DNA of 64,000 bases from Posidoniimonas polymericola (GTDB lineage Bacteria; Planctomycetota; Planctomycetia; Pirellulales; Lacipirellulaceae): contig NZ_SJPO01000001.1 in the NCBI RefSeq assembly GCF_007859935.1, positions 744,001-808,000 on the forward strand. The letters run 5' to 3'. Numbering within the stretch: the stretch's first letter is position 1; each line of letters begins with the position of its first letter. The position numbers and the translations under genes are program-made. The notes beneath the pieces are model-generated. The model made no database searches and had not been told where the DNA came from. It worked only from the letters and a program-made list of their open reading frames with translations. This document shows positions 1 through 8,651 of this stretch, piece by piece.

Positions 1-161
1 CGCGCAAGAGTTTCTTGGCCAAGTCCACACGGTGTCCATCGGGCTGCCAATGGACCTACGGACCACCGAACGGTGACCCCACTCGCCCTCCGCCCAACAG
101 CCACGCCGCCAGAATTGCCGCTACCTAATCTGCTGGTTGGAAAAACCAGCGATACTCTGTG

Positions 162-986
162 ATGCAACTCCCGCTCAGCAATCAGATCGCGTTCACGCTC
201 CGCTACCGGCCGCTTGTGCTGCCGATGCTGCTGGCGACCGCCTGCGTTGACCTGGTGATGGTTTGGCAGCAGAGCCGGGGCGGCGACCCGGTGGCGTCTT
301 CGCTCTTGTTCCACTTCGTCATGCTCGCCCAGACCGGCCTGCTGGCGCTGTGGACCGCGTCGAACTCCTCGCTGTGGTGGCTCAAGCTCGGTGTTTCGTT
401 TGCCGCGATCGTGTGCTTCTCGATGGAACCTGGCTGGGTGCTGCCCGCCGATACCCTTGGCACCCACTGCGTCTACTACGCCTCGGTGCTGGCGATCGAA
501 GCGGCTCTCAGGACCGTTGCGTACTTCCGCGCCAGCGCCGCGGGCGGACTCCGGTTTCAGACCCGCCATCTGCTGATCGCGATGACCGTCACGGGCGTGC
601 TGGGGGCGTCGTTGAAGCTGTTTCAAGCGAACCGCTGGAGCCGAGTCGACGACCTCTACTTCATTATCGCGTTGCACTCCGCCCTGGTCGCGATGCCCTT
701 TCTTTGCCGCGCGATTGTCCGGAGAACGCGCCGCTCATTCCGCAGCAATGCACTGGCTGGCATCTACTGCCTGATGGCGGCCGTCGTAGTTGGGGGGGCG
801 CCGTCGTTGGTGGTTGGCGGGAGCATCAACGAGCTGTTCGTCAACGCGTTCGTAAACGTCGCGGTAGTCTTGGCGGCGTGGTTCATCGCCGTGGACGTCC
901 GACCCGACGCCCGCCGCCGCCTGGCCGCCCGCCGCGAACGCCGCCGGGCAAAGCCGCCGGAGCTGACGGTGGTCCCCCCGCCGTAG
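162..986 (+). CDS. Multi-pass membrane protein of unknown function
   Basis: The 274-residue product has about seven hydrophobic stretches (near residues 17-35, 46-62, 72-90, 108-120, 140-155, 170-185 and 225-245) and ends in a strongly basic, Arg-rich tail that should lie in the cytoplasm. A GTG at 159 lies directly before the ATG at 162, and I prefer the ATG. No catalytic or binding motif was recognised and no homologous family comes to mind. It stands alone, convergent with the beta-propeller gene on the other strand. The coding call rests on length, the hydrophobic pattern and high-GC codon use. The role is unknown. Confidence 0.75.
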   Translation: MQLPLSNQIAFTLRYRPLVLPMLLATACVDLVMVWQQSRGGDPVASSLLFHFVMLAQTGLLALWTASNSSLWWLKLGVSFAAIVCFSMEPGWVLPADTLGTHCVYYASVLAIEAALRTVAYFRASAAGGLRFQTRHLLIAMTVTGVLGASLKLFQANRWSRVDDLYFIIALHSALVAMPFLCRAIVRRTRRSFRSNALAGIYCLMAAVVVGGAPSLVVGGSINELFVNAFVNVAVVLAAWFIAVDVRPDARRRLAARRERRRAKPPELTVVPPP

Positions 987-1093
987 GAATTGGCCGGGGG
1001 GTTGACCGAACCAGCGCCGACCGCCGACGCGCTCGACCTGCGAGGGTAGCGGCGCCCCGAAAGTTCGCCTCGGAAGGCCGTGCTACTGCCTGG

Positions 1094-2416
1094 CTACTCT
1101 TTCCCGATGCAGTAGATCGCCTTGTCGGTCCGCAGGAACAGGCGGTTGTCGCCGACCGCTAGGGCGGCGTTGGTGCGGCTGTCGTCGGACTCGAACTTGT
1201 TGACCGACAGCAGCTCCATTTCTTCGGGGTTGGCGGCCAGCACGTAGGTGCCGTCGAAGCGGCTGCTGGAGTAGATCTTGCCGTCGGCAGCCGTGGCCGA
1301 GGCGTACACAATGCCGGGCCGCGGGCGGAGCCGCTCCTCGTACTTCACGTCGCCGGTCTTGGCGTCGAAGCAGTACGCGACGCCGTTCTTGTCGTGCGTC
1401 AGGTACAGGTAACCGTCGCAGTAGACCAGCGAGTTGACGTTCGAGCCCTTCTCGATCCGCCACAGCACCTGGTCGTTCATGTCGCCCGAGCCGCCGGCGG
1501 GCACGGCGATCGTGGTGTTGCGGCGGGCGCCGGTCACGTACACGACTCCGTCCGCGGCGATCACCGACGGGCAGAGGTAGCCGTCGGGGCAGCCGTCGCA
1601 GAACCAGAGCTCGTCGCCGGTCTGGGGGTCGTAGGCGGTCAGCCGGTTGGGGACGTTCAGCACGGCCTCGGTGCGGCCGTTGGCCTCGACCAACAGCGGG
1701 GTCGCCCAGCAGTCGCGGATCCCGTCGACCTTCCACTTCTCTTCGCCGGTCATTTTGTCGAAGCCGTAGAGCGACTTGCTCTCGATGCTGGCGTTCACCA
1801 TCAAAATGTCGCCGCAGACCACCGGCGAGGTCGCCGAGCCCCAGCCGTGCGTGCCAGAGCCGAGGTCGCGGTTCCAGATGACGTTGCCCTCGAGGTCCAG
1901 GCAGTACGCACCGGAAACCCCGAAGAACGCGTAAAGCCGCTCGCCGTCAGAGGTCAGCGTGCTGCTGGCGTAGCCGTGCATTGAGTCGAGGCCCGCCCGG
2001 TACTGGCTCTCGGGGAGTTTGGCCGGGAAGTCCTTCTTCCAGAGGATCTCGCCCGACGCGCGGTCGAGGCAGACGATATGGCGGACCAGGTTTTCTTGGT
2101 CGCCCGGTTCGTTCTCGTCCTCGGCGTAGCCGGAGTAGCAGGTGAGGTAGACCCGCGGGCCGATGAGCGTGGGGCACGAGGTGCCGGGGCCGGGCAGGTC
2201 CTGCTTCCAGACGATGTTCTGCTGGTCGTCCCACTCGGCGGGGAGGTCGGTCGCCTCGGCGGCGCCGAACTGCTGGCCACCGCGGAAACCGACCCAGTCT
2301 TCGGCCGCCCCGGCCTGATTGGGGAACGCGACTGGCAGCCAGGCGACCAGGCTCAACCCAAAGAAGCAGGCACGGGCAGAACGAAACGACGACAGCAGAG
2401 CCGGGACGCGGGTCAT
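1094..2416 (-). CDS. Exported PQQ-like beta-propeller repeat protein
   Basis: The product is 440 residues. A basic N-terminus and hydrophobic core (about residues 15-37) ending near AGAAEDW look like a Sec signal peptide. The mature part opens with WVGFRG and repeats motifs such as VYLTC, ASGEILWKK and TGEEKWKVDG. These are the Trp-docking blades of the PQQ-like (BamB-type) eight-blade propeller. Planctomycetes carry many such proteins as stand-alone periplasmic or surface proteins, and I see no dehydrogenase catalytic residues, so a structural or binding role is more likely than PQQ enzyme activity. The family is clear and the substrate is unknown. Confidence 0.88.
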   Translation of the reverse strand: MTRVPALLSSFRSARACFFGLSLVAWLPVAFPNQAGAAEDWVGFRGGQQFGAAEATDLPAEWDDQQNIVWKQDLPGPGTSCPTLIGPRVYLTCYSGYAEDENEPGDQENLVRHIVCLDRASGEILWKKDFPAKLPESQYRAGLDSMHGYASSTLTSDGERLYAFFGVSGAYCLDLEGNVIWNRDLGSGTHGWGSATSPVVCGDILMVNASIESKSLYGFDKMTGEEKWKVDGIRDCWATPLLVEANGRTEAVLNVPNRLTAYDPQTGDELWFCDGCPDGYLCPSVIAADGVVYVTGARRNTTIAVPAGGSGDMNDQVLWRIEKGSNVNSLVYCDGYLYLTHDKNGVAYCFDAKTGDVKYEERLRPRPGIVYASATAADGKIYSSSRFDGTYVLAANPEEMELLSVNKFESDDSRTNAALAVGDNRLFLRTDKAIYCIGKE

Positions 2417-2509
2417 AGCGGGGCCTCACTGGGTGGGATCGGAGGGGGGAGCCCCTTCGTTTTACCCAATCGGCCTACGCGATGCTACAGAGCCCATGGC
2501 GGTCAGCCG

Positions 2510-3202
2510 CTACATGCCGCCGTCCATGCCGAGCCGCATTTTCAGCTCTTCGAAGTCCTGCATGTACCGCTCGGTGGTGGAGTGGACGTGCTCGGCCTCG
2601 GTGATGAACTTCATGTCCTCGCGGCAGTCGAGGTAGTTGTCGATCATGATGCCTTCGTAGGCGGTCAGGTCGTTGCCGTAGACGATCAGCAGCTTGTGCT
2701 CGTCGAGTTGGACTTCCTGCGGGAGCTGCGGGTTCAGCACGGCGATGCCGGTGCAGCCGTCGTTGACCAGCAGCTCCTCGAAGTCCCACAGCACGCTCTG
2801 CAGGATCGGCATGTCGATCGACTCGCGGTACAGGTCGGTGTGGCCGCCCGAGTTGTGCGCGTGGCTGGTTTCGAGGACGACGTCCACCACCGGGCCGAGC
2901 GGCTGCAGCAGGTCGATGAAGGTTTCCATCATCCGCTGGCGGCTCGCGGCGCCCATCAGCACCGGCACGTTGTTGCGGGTCTCTTCGTCACGGTAGAAGT
3001 CGTGGCGGAAGCCGGCGCTCGGCACCACCTCCAGCGCGTAGCTGGGGCGGACGGCGTCGGACAGCTCGAAGTCGCCGTACCGCGCGACGCCCAAGTGGGC
3101 CTCGAGCTCGTCCTCGCTCAGGCAGTCGAAACTGCTAGCGGGGGCGGCGACCGCCTGCTCTTCGTCGAAAACAGTTGTGAAGAAATCTTTGAGAAAACCC
3201 AT
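2510..3202 (-). CDS. Conserved-looking soluble protein, function unknown
   Basis: The product is a 230-residue acidic protein with no signal peptide or membrane segment, starting at MGFLKDFFTTVFDEEQ. It contains a His-rich segment ETSHAHNSGGHTDLYRESID around residue 110-130 and long charged helices at the C-terminus. The codon pattern is typical of real genes here. A ribosome-binding-like GAGAA lies just upstream of the ATG. It is separated by about 90 bp from the beta-propeller gene downstream, so the two could be co-transcribed. I do not recognise the family, and metal binding by the His cluster is only a guess. Confidence 0.75.
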   Translation of the reverse strand: MGFLKDFFTTVFDEEQAVAAPASSFDCLSEDELEAHLGVARYGDFELSDAVRPSYALEVVPSAGFRHDFYRDEETRNNVPVLMGAASRQRMMETFIDLLQPLGPVVDVVLETSHAHNSGGHTDLYRESIDMPILQSVLWDFEELLVNDGCTGIAVLNPQLPQEVQLDEHKLLIVYGNDLTAYEGIMIDNYLDCREDMKFITEAEHVHSTTERYMQDFEELKMRLGMDGGM

Positions 3203-3655
3203 CGGAGATTCTCACCTCACTAAATCGATGTCTTTGGCTAAACGCCGTGCGCAACAACGCCGGCTTCTGTCGGGTTCGGGGGTGAGAGCTTCCTGGTTCT
3301 CGCAGCTGCAGAGGGGGCGCCCGGGGCGCCGCTCCGCATGCTGAACCCTAGGTCACCCAGGATGCACGTCGGGTGGCCTTGAGTTTGCCGCCGAGGAATT
3401 GGAAGGGATTGACCGCAATCAATTGCTACAGCCAGACCACCCCCGGGTAGGGCGTCGGGAAACACGCCCGGTGCAGAAACCGGCCGCTTCTTCCGAGCGG
3501 CGAGGCGGTCGCCGACCATCGCCGCGGCGCCACGGCCCGCGCAAACCACACGGCCCGCGCAACCGGCCCTGGGGACCTTGCCGGCAGACCGCACCGGCTG
3601 AGAAGAGTGCGAGGCGCCGGGCGTGTGACCCGGCTACCGAGACTGGCCGACCGGA
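3203..3655. other. Intergenic stretch without a recognisable gene
   Basis: About 450 bases contain no frame with convincing protein features. The only structure seen is a short direct repeat of CACGGCCCGCGCAA around 3530-3562 and several GC-rich imperfect palindromes. The promoter of the 2510-3202 gene presumably lies at its left edge. Confidence 0.5.
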
Positions 3656-4648
3656 TCAGCCAATCCGCACGACGATCTTGCCGGCGAGCTCACCCGTGCC
3701 GTGCAGGGTGTTGTCCTCCTGCATGCGGTGCGCGGCGGCGGCCTGGTCGAGCGTGAAGGTGTGGCTCACCTTCGGGCGGTACTCGCCGCTCGCGAGCCAG
3801 GCGTTGATCGAGTCGGCCGCCTCGCGCTGCTCGTCGGGCGTCGCCTTGAACATCACGAAGCCGTGCAGGCTGGCGCCCTTCACGTAGAACGGCCCCACCG
3901 GGAACTCGGGCCGCGCGTCGCGTCCCGCCATCAGCACAATCCGGCCGCGGTCCGCCAGGCACGACAGGATGCGGTCGAAGTCCGGCTCGCGGGTGGTCTC
4001 CCACCAGACGTTGACGCCCCCAAAGGACGGGACCTCGGCGGCGAGCGCCTCGGCCAGGTCTTTGACCTTGTAGTCCACGGCGACGTCGGCCCCCAGGTCG
4101 CGGCAGGCCTGGCGTTTCTCCTCCGTGCCGGCGGTCGCGATCACTGTCGCGCCGAGCGCCTTGGCCATCTGCACCACGGTTGACCCCACGCCGCCCGAGC
4201 CGCCGTTGACGAGGATCGTCTCGCCGGAGGCGAGCCGCGCCTCGCGGACCAAGCCGAGGTGGGCGGTGATGCCGACCAACGCGCCGGCCGCGGCCGCCTC
4301 GTCGGTAACGCCGTCGGGGATCGGGTAGAGCCAGTGCTCGTTGACCGCGGTCAGCTCGCACAGCGTTCCCTGGCGGCCGAGCAGGCCCTGGTTGCTGCAC
4401 CACACCCGCTGGCCCGGCCGGAGGCCGCCGCCCGAGCGGACCACCTCGCCCGCCAGGTCGCAGCCCGGCACGAACGGCTTGGGCAGGTCCATCGCGATCA
4501 TGCCGCCGCGGACGTAGGTGTCGATCGGGTTCACCGCCGCGACCTTCACCCGCACCAACGCGTCGCCCGGCCCGGGCTGCGGCTCGGGCAGCTCGCCGAC
4601 CTGGATCGACTCGGCGGGACCAGCTTGCTGGACAAAGGCGGCTTTCAT
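3656..4648 (-). CDS. Zinc-independent quinone reductase-like MDR oxidoreductase
   Basis: The 330-residue product has the fold pattern of medium-chain dehydrogenase/reductases. An N-terminal GroES-like part includes VKVAAVNPIDTYVRGG and PFVPGCDLAGEV, and a Rossmann motif GGSGGVGSTVVQMAKALGA lies near residue 148. It lacks the structural-zinc cysteine cluster of alcohol dehydrogenases, placing it with NADPH:quinone oxidoreductases (QOR/zeta-crystallin group), which reduce quinones or enones with NADPH in the cytosol. Length matches the family (about 325-335). The ATG at 4648 gives the expected MKAAFVQQAG start. It is monocistronic, with REP-like repeats upstream. The substrate cannot be told from sequence. 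Confidence 0.9.
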   Translation of the reverse strand: MKAAFVQQAGPAESIQVGELPEPQPGPGDALVRVKVAAVNPIDTYVRGGMIAMDLPKPFVPGCDLAGEVVRSGGGLRPGQRVWCSNQGLLGRQGTLCELTAVNEHWLYPIPDGVTDEAAAAGALVGITAHLGLVREARLASGETILVNGGSGGVGSTVVQMAKALGATVIATAGTEEKRQACRDLGADVAVDYKVKDLAEALAAEVPSFGGVNVWWETTREPDFDRILSCLADRGRIVLMAGRDARPEFPVGPFYVKGASLHGFVMFKATPDEQREAADSINAWLASGEYRPKVSHTFTLDQAAAAHRMQEDNTLHGTGELAGKIVVRIG

Positions 4649-4720
4649 TGTGCGAGTCCTGACTTCGGGCGGCGAATAGGTAGATGGCCAATCAGACTAG
4701 GATAACCGTGCTGCGGGAGC

Positions 4721-4808
4721 TTGAAAAAGGGACTGGCTCTCGACCGCAAAGCTGAAGAGTGCCGTTCGATACGATGTGAGTGCGGTCGTTTGCCCGTCCC
4801 TCTTTCAA
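4721..4808. repeat. REP-like imperfect palindrome, copy 1 (first of a pair)
   Basis: The left arm TTGAAAAAGGGACTGGCTCT and the right arm (GCGGTCGTTTGCCCGTCCCT followed by CTTTCAA) are imperfect inverted repeats. The core GGGACTGGCTC pairs with a degenerate GCCCGTCCC. It resembles the elements at 4861, 33849 and 33971, and is immediately followed by an oppositely oriented copy. Confidence 0.6.
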
Positions 4809-4860
4809 GCGGGCCTTCCACATGCGGCGCCCCTAAGACTTCCAATTCCGGTGGTCCGTC

Positions 4861-4943
4861 GAAAAACGGGGACAGGCACGACGCCCCGCTGCATGGTGCT
4901 GGGGGTCCAGCCGGACCAGCACGTCGAGCCAGTCCCCGTTTTC
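4861..4943. repeat. REP-like imperfect palindrome, copy 2 (inverted partner)
   Basis: GAAAAACGGGGACAGGCACG is followed about 45 bases later by ACGTCGAGCCAGTCCCCGTT. The arms are inverted with the AGGCACG/CGAGCC mismatch typical of bulged REP hairpins. This copy is inverted relative to its neighbour at 4721-4808, giving a BIME/REPIN-like pair. No REP-associated transposase is seen in the window. Confidence 0.7.
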
Positions 4944-5074
4944 CGACTCGCCGGCTGCCGGCGCCGTTTCGGGCCCGCCACTGCGAACCGCGCGTCTTCT
5001 GCGGTAAGATAGATTCCTTGACGCTCACCACGATCTTACCCACCCCAGCCCCGTTCAGGTAACCAACCCCGCCC

Positions 5075-6634
5075 ATGATGGGACTCCGCAAACCATCCGC
5101 CGGCCTGCTGCTGGTGCTGCTGCTGATCGGCGGCGGCTACGCGGTGGTGAGCGTCACGCCGAACGTGATCGCGCAGTACAACAGCGCGGCCGAGATTAAC
5201 CCCACGGTCGGCTACGCTTACCTGGCGGTGGTGTCGCTCGGCGCGCTGGCGTTCGCCGGCGGCGTCGGCTACCTGTTCCTGCGGCTCGTGAAGAACGCCC
5301 GCGCAAAGCACAAGGAACACGCCCGCCGCGCCAAGGATCCCAGCAAGCTGTCTGCCAAGGAACGCGAGGCCGAGCTGGCCGACAACCTGGCCGCCGGCCG
5401 CGACTACGCCGCCACCTCGGCAATGAAGGCCAAGCTCCGCGCGGAGCTGGAGCGGATGACCGAGGAGCTCGAGTCCAAACGCGAGCACCGCCGGCTGGAA
5501 ATCGTCGCCTTCGGCACCATCTCTAGCGGCAAGTCATCGCTGCTCAACGCGCTGTGCGGGCAGGACGCGTTCCGCTCGAGCGTCGTGGGCGGCACGACCA
5601 TCGCCAAGAGCAGCGTCCCCTGGTCGGGGCAGGACAAGGTGGTGCTGGTCGACACGCCCGGCCTGGCCGAGGCCGACGACGAATCGCACGGCCGCGTTGC
5701 GATCGAGGCGGCCGAGGCGGCCGACCTGGTGCTGTTCGTCGTCGACGGCCCGCTGAAGCACTACGAGCAAGAGCTGCTCGAGCTGCTCGCCAAGATGGAG
5801 AAGCGGGTGGTGCTCTGCCTGAACAAGGAAGACTGGTACGACGCGCGGCAGCAACCGGAGCTGCTCGCCCAGCTCGCCGAGCAGGCCAGCCCCGCCGTGG
5901 CGGCCGAGGACATCGTCGCGGTGCGGGCGAGCTCCACCACCCGCCGCCAGGTCCGCGTGCTGCCCGACGGCTCGGAGGAGGTCGGCGAGGTGACCGACCC
6001 GCCGGACATCTCGCCGCTCGCAAAGCGACTCATGACGATCGTCCGCAAAGAGGGGGGCGACCTGCTGCTGGCCAACCTGCTGACGCGTTCCCGCGGCCTG
6101 GTCGACGACGCCAAGGAGAAGGTGCTGGTCGCGCTCGACGAGGAGGCCGACCGCGTCATCAACCGCTACATGTGGGCCGCGGGCGGCGTCGGGCTGATCC
6201 CGATCCCGCTGCTGGACCTGGCCGGCGGCAGCGCGGTGACCGTCAAGATGGTGGTCGACCTGGCGGCCGTCTACAAGCAGAAGATCGACACCGACACGGT
6301 CGTCGAGATGCTCGCGCAGCTCAGCAAGAACCTGATCGCCACGCTCGGCGCGAGCGCCGCCGCGCCGGCCCTGGGGGCGGCGCTCGGCTCGCTGCTGAAG
6401 ACCGTGCCGGGCGTCGGCACGATCACCGGCAGCCTGCTGCAGGGCACGGTCCAGGCGCTGGTGACCCGCTGGATCGGCAAGGTGTTCTGCGAGTACTACC
6501 GCAACGAGATGAAGACCCCGCCCGGCGGCCTGGCCGAGATGGCCAAGCGGCAGTGGAAGTTCGTCACCAGCCCCGACGAGCTGCGGAAGCTGGTGCGGCT
6601 AGGGCGGGAACAGACCGACGACGATTCCGAATAG
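5075..6634 (+). CDS. Membrane-anchored GTPase with DUF697-like C-terminal region
   Basis: The 519-residue product has two N-terminal membrane segments (about residues 8-28 and 48-70), then a coiled, charged linker, then an Era/Dynamin-like GTPase domain. Its motifs are G1 GTISSGKSS at about 147, G3 DTPGLAE at 193 and G4 NKED at 250. The C-terminal 170 residues are hydrophobic and Gly/Ala-rich with GLIPIPLLDLAGGSAVTVKM, as in YcjF/DUF697 proteins. Such GTPases are thought to act at the inner membrane, but their cellular role is poorly known. A second ATG follows directly at 5078. The gene is followed 65 bp later by a toxin-antitoxin pair that is probably unrelated. Confidence 0.88.
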   Translation: MMGLRKPSAGLLLVLLLIGGGYAVVSVTPNVIAQYNSAAEINPTVGYAYLAVVSLGALAFAGGVGYLFLRLVKNARAKHKEHARRAKDPSKLSAKEREAELADNLAAGRDYAATSAMKAKLRAELERMTEELESKREHRRLEIVAFGTISSGKSSLLNALCGQDAFRSSVVGGTTIAKSSVPWSGQDKVVLVDTPGLAEADDESHGRVAIEAAEAADLVLFVVDGPLKHYEQELLELLAKMEKRVVLCLNKEDWYDARQQPELLAQLAEQASPAVAAEDIVAVRASSTTRRQVRVLPDGSEEVGEVTDPPDISPLAKRLMTIVRKEGGDLLLANLLTRSRGLVDDAKEKVLVALDEEADRVINRYMWAAGGVGLIPIPLLDLAGGSAVTVKMVVDLAAVYKQKIDTDTVVEMLAQLSKNLIATLGASAAAPALGAALGSLLKTVPGVGTITGSLLQGTVQALVTRWIGKVFCEYYRNEMKTPPGGLAEMAKRQWKFVTSPDELRKLVRLGREQTDDDSE

Positions 6635-6699
6635 CCGGCGAGCTACACCTCGGCGGGAGTTTGCTGGGACGTCCTCCGTTAAAGTGGTACAATTCGGGT

Positions 6700-6930
6700 A
6701 TGGCTATCAACTGGAACCAATGCGAATCAGTCACCCGCGACCCCGCCGTACTGAGCGGCGCCTGGGTGTTCCGCGGCACGCGCGTCCCCGTGCGCAGCTT
6801 GTTCGAGAACCTCGAGGACGGCGCGACCATCGACGCGTACCTCGAGTGGTTCCCGGGTGTGTCACGCACGCAAGCAGAGCAGGTATTGGAGCACGCAGCG
6901 GCGAGCCTCTCCGAGCCCGCGGCGTCATGA
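6700..6930 (+). CDS. DUF433 family antitoxin-like protein
   Basis: The 76-residue product has the DUF433 pattern: CESVTRDPAVLSG, then WVFRGTRVPVRSLFENLEDG, then IDAYLEWFPGVSRTQAEQVL, a small winged-helix/HTH fold. DUF433 proteins are VapB45-type antitoxins that bind a PIN-like toxin and autoregulate their operon. The stop codon overlaps the start of the next gene by ATGA (6927-6930), so the two are translationally coupled. The ATG at 6700 was chosen because it starts the domain. Confidence 0.88.
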   Translation: MAINWNQCESVTRDPAVLSGAWVFRGTRVPVRSLFENLEDGATIDAYLEWFPGVSRTQAEQVLEHAAASLSEPAAS

Positions 6931-7244
6931 GAGTGCTGTTCGACCAAGGTGTCCCGGTCCCCCTCAGACGAGAGTTGCAGACCCACTCGGTCGAAACCGC
7001 CGCCGAACGCGGCTGGTCCGAGTTGGCCAACGGCGACCTGATCTCCGCGGCGGAATCTGACGGGTTCGACTGCCTGCTCACGACAGACCAGAATCTGCGC
7101 TACCAGCAGAACCTGAGTGAGCGAACCCTCGGGATCGTCGTGCTGCTGACGACTTCGTGGCCGAAGGTTCAGAAGAAGATCGATCTCGTCCAAGACGCAT
7201 TGGATTCGCTTGATCCGCAGGGCTACATCGAGGTTACGTTCTAG
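6927..7244 (+). CDS. DUF5615 PIN-like toxin candidate
   Basis: The 105-residue product begins MRVLFDQGVPVPLRREL, the compact N-terminus of DUF5615/Mut7-C-like PIN proteins. An acidic residue in the first strand (FDQ) is followed by ELANGDLISAAESDGFDCLL and TTDQNLRYQQNL, giving the D...D..TTD/N active-site pattern. It overlaps the DUF433 gene by 4 bp. By analogy with VapBC45 it is expected to be an RNase toxin held in check by the upstream protein. The pairing is clear and toxicity is inferred. Confidence 0.87.
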   Translation: MRVLFDQGVPVPLRRELQTHSVETAAERGWSELANGDLISAAESDGFDCLLTTDQNLRYQQNLSERTLGIVVLLTTSWPKVQKKIDLVQDALDSLDPQGYIEVTF

Positions 7245-7281
7245 CCGCCGAGGCGTAGCTCGCCGGCTACTTTCCAACACG

Positions 7282-8373
7282 ATGATTGACCGCATCCCGA
7301 TCCACGACGCCCACCGCATCGACCAGCTCCGCAGCGAGCGGCGTATCGAGCCGGGTCTGCTGCGCCGGCTGCGGATCGCGTTCTTCAAGAAGGGCGCCTC
7401 GGCGGATGAGGCGCTCGCCCATCTGCCCGACGGCGCCCGGCGGGCGTTTGCCGAGCGGGTCGACTTCCACCTGCTGCGGCTCGACCACCGGGCCGACTCG
7501 CAGCAGGACGGCGCGTCGAAGCTGATCTTCAAAACCGACGCCGGCTACCTGATCGAGTCGGTCATCCTGCGGCCCGGGACCGGCCGCACCGCGCTGTGCG
7601 TGTCGAGCCAGATCGGCTGCGCCGCCGCGTGCGACTTCTGCGCCACCGGCAAGATGGGCATGGCCCGCAACCTGCCGGCCGCTGCGATCCTCGACCAGCT
7701 CGTCCAAGCGAACCAGCGCCTGGCCGCCGAGGACCGCCGCGTCCGCAACCTGGTGTTCATGGGCATGGGCGAGCCGCTGCACAACGAGGCCAACCTGCAC
7801 GAGGTGCTCGCCGCCCTCGCGCACCCGCAGCTCTTCCACCACCCGATGAACCGGGTGCTGGTCAGCACCGTGGGCATCCCCGACGCGATGGTGCGGCTCG
7901 CCCGGCGGTTCCCGGAGGTCAACCTCGCGCTGAGCCTGCACGCGGTGCGGCAGCAGGCCCGCGAGCAGATTGTGCCGCTCGCCCGCCGCTACCCGATCGA
8001 CCAGCTGCGGGCGACCATCGAGCAACTTAACCGGCTGCAGGGCAAGCCGGTGATGCTGGAGCACCTGATGCTGGCGGGTTTGAATGACTCTCTCGAAGAA
8101 GCCCAAGAACTCGCCGCGTGGTGCGAAGGACTATTGGTGCACGTGAACCTGATCCCCTACAACCCGATCGAGGGCGCGCCGCACCTGGTCGGCACGCCGC
8201 CCGAGGGCCGTAAGCGGTTCGCCCAGGTGTTGAAGGACGCCGGCGTCACGACGACCACGCGCTACTCGATGGGCCAGGACATCGAGGCCGCCTGCGGCCA
8301 GCTGGTGCAACGCGGCAACCGCGAGGTCGCCCGCCAGGCGTCGGCGGCCAAGGCCGACCAGTGCCGGATTTAG
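7282..8373 (+). CDS. rlmN: Dual-specificity RNA methyltransferase RlmN-type radical SAM enzyme
   Basis: The 363-residue product carries the radical-SAM CX3CX2C motif (C113, C117, C120, in QIGCAAACDFCATG), FMGMGEPLHN, and the conserved SLHA and LIPYNP segments. A further Cys in the C-terminal GQDIEAACGQL is the expected methyl-accepting partner. RlmN uses two SAM molecules to methylate C2 of A2503 in 23S rRNA and of A37 in some tRNAs. The ATG at 7282 is preferred over upstream in-frame starts because it gives a normal family length. RlmN rather than the resistance enzyme Cfr is assumed from the chromosomal context. Confidence 0.9.
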   Translation: MIDRIPIHDAHRIDQLRSERRIEPGLLRRLRIAFFKKGASADEALAHLPDGARRAFAERVDFHLLRLDHRADSQQDGASKLIFKTDAGYLIESVILRPGTGRTALCVSSQIGCAAACDFCATGKMGMARNLPAAAILDQLVQANQRLAAEDRRVRNLVFMGMGEPLHNEANLHEVLAALAHPQLFHHPMNRVLVSTVGIPDAMVRLARRFPEVNLALSLHAVRQQAREQIVPLARRYPIDQLRATIEQLNRLQGKPVMLEHLMLAGLNDSLEEAQELAAWCEGLLVHVNLIPYNPIEGAPHLVGTPPEGRKRFAQVLKDAGVTTTTRYSMGQDIEAACGQLVQRGNREVARQASAAKADQCRI

Positions 8374-8424
8374 CCGCCAGGGCAGACTGCTAGCCCACCC
8401 CGCCAACCCTTTGCAAGCTGTTCT

Positions 8425-8649
8425 ATGGACCACGAGACGACCGACCAGAACGCCGCGACGAAGGCCAACGAGAAACTCGCCCTGGGCATGTCGCTCGGAT
8501 TGTCGATTGGCGTGGGAATCGGAACGGCGCTCGGCGCCGCCCTGGGAAACGTCGGAATCGGCGTCGCTCTGGGGGCGGCGTTCGGCCTCTCGATAGGAAC
8601 CACGGTCGGCGTGCTCGCTGCGAACGCCAAGAATGCTGGCGGGGAATAG
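8425..8649 (+). CDS. Small glycine-zipper membrane protein
   Basis: The 74-residue product has a charged N-terminus (MDHETTDQNAATKANEK) followed by a 45-residue Gly/Ala/Leu/Val stretch. Glycines are spaced as in glycine-zipper helices (GLSIGVGIGTALGAALG), forming probably two membrane-spanning or membrane-inserting helices. It ends only 2 bp before the TTG of the kinase-like gene, so the two are probably one transcript. It could assemble in the membrane as an oligomer. The function is unknown. Confidence 0.7.
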   Translation: MDHETTDQNAATKANEKLALGMSLGLSIGVGIGTALGAALGNVGIGVALGAAFGLSIGTTVGVLAANAKNAGGE

Positions 8650-8651
8650 CG

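Noticed and set aside
3238-3594. 118-codon minus-strand frame between the unknown protein and the quinone reductase
   Set aside because: Low-complexity Arg/Ala/Gly translation, no family features, no ribosome-binding site; treated as noncoding.
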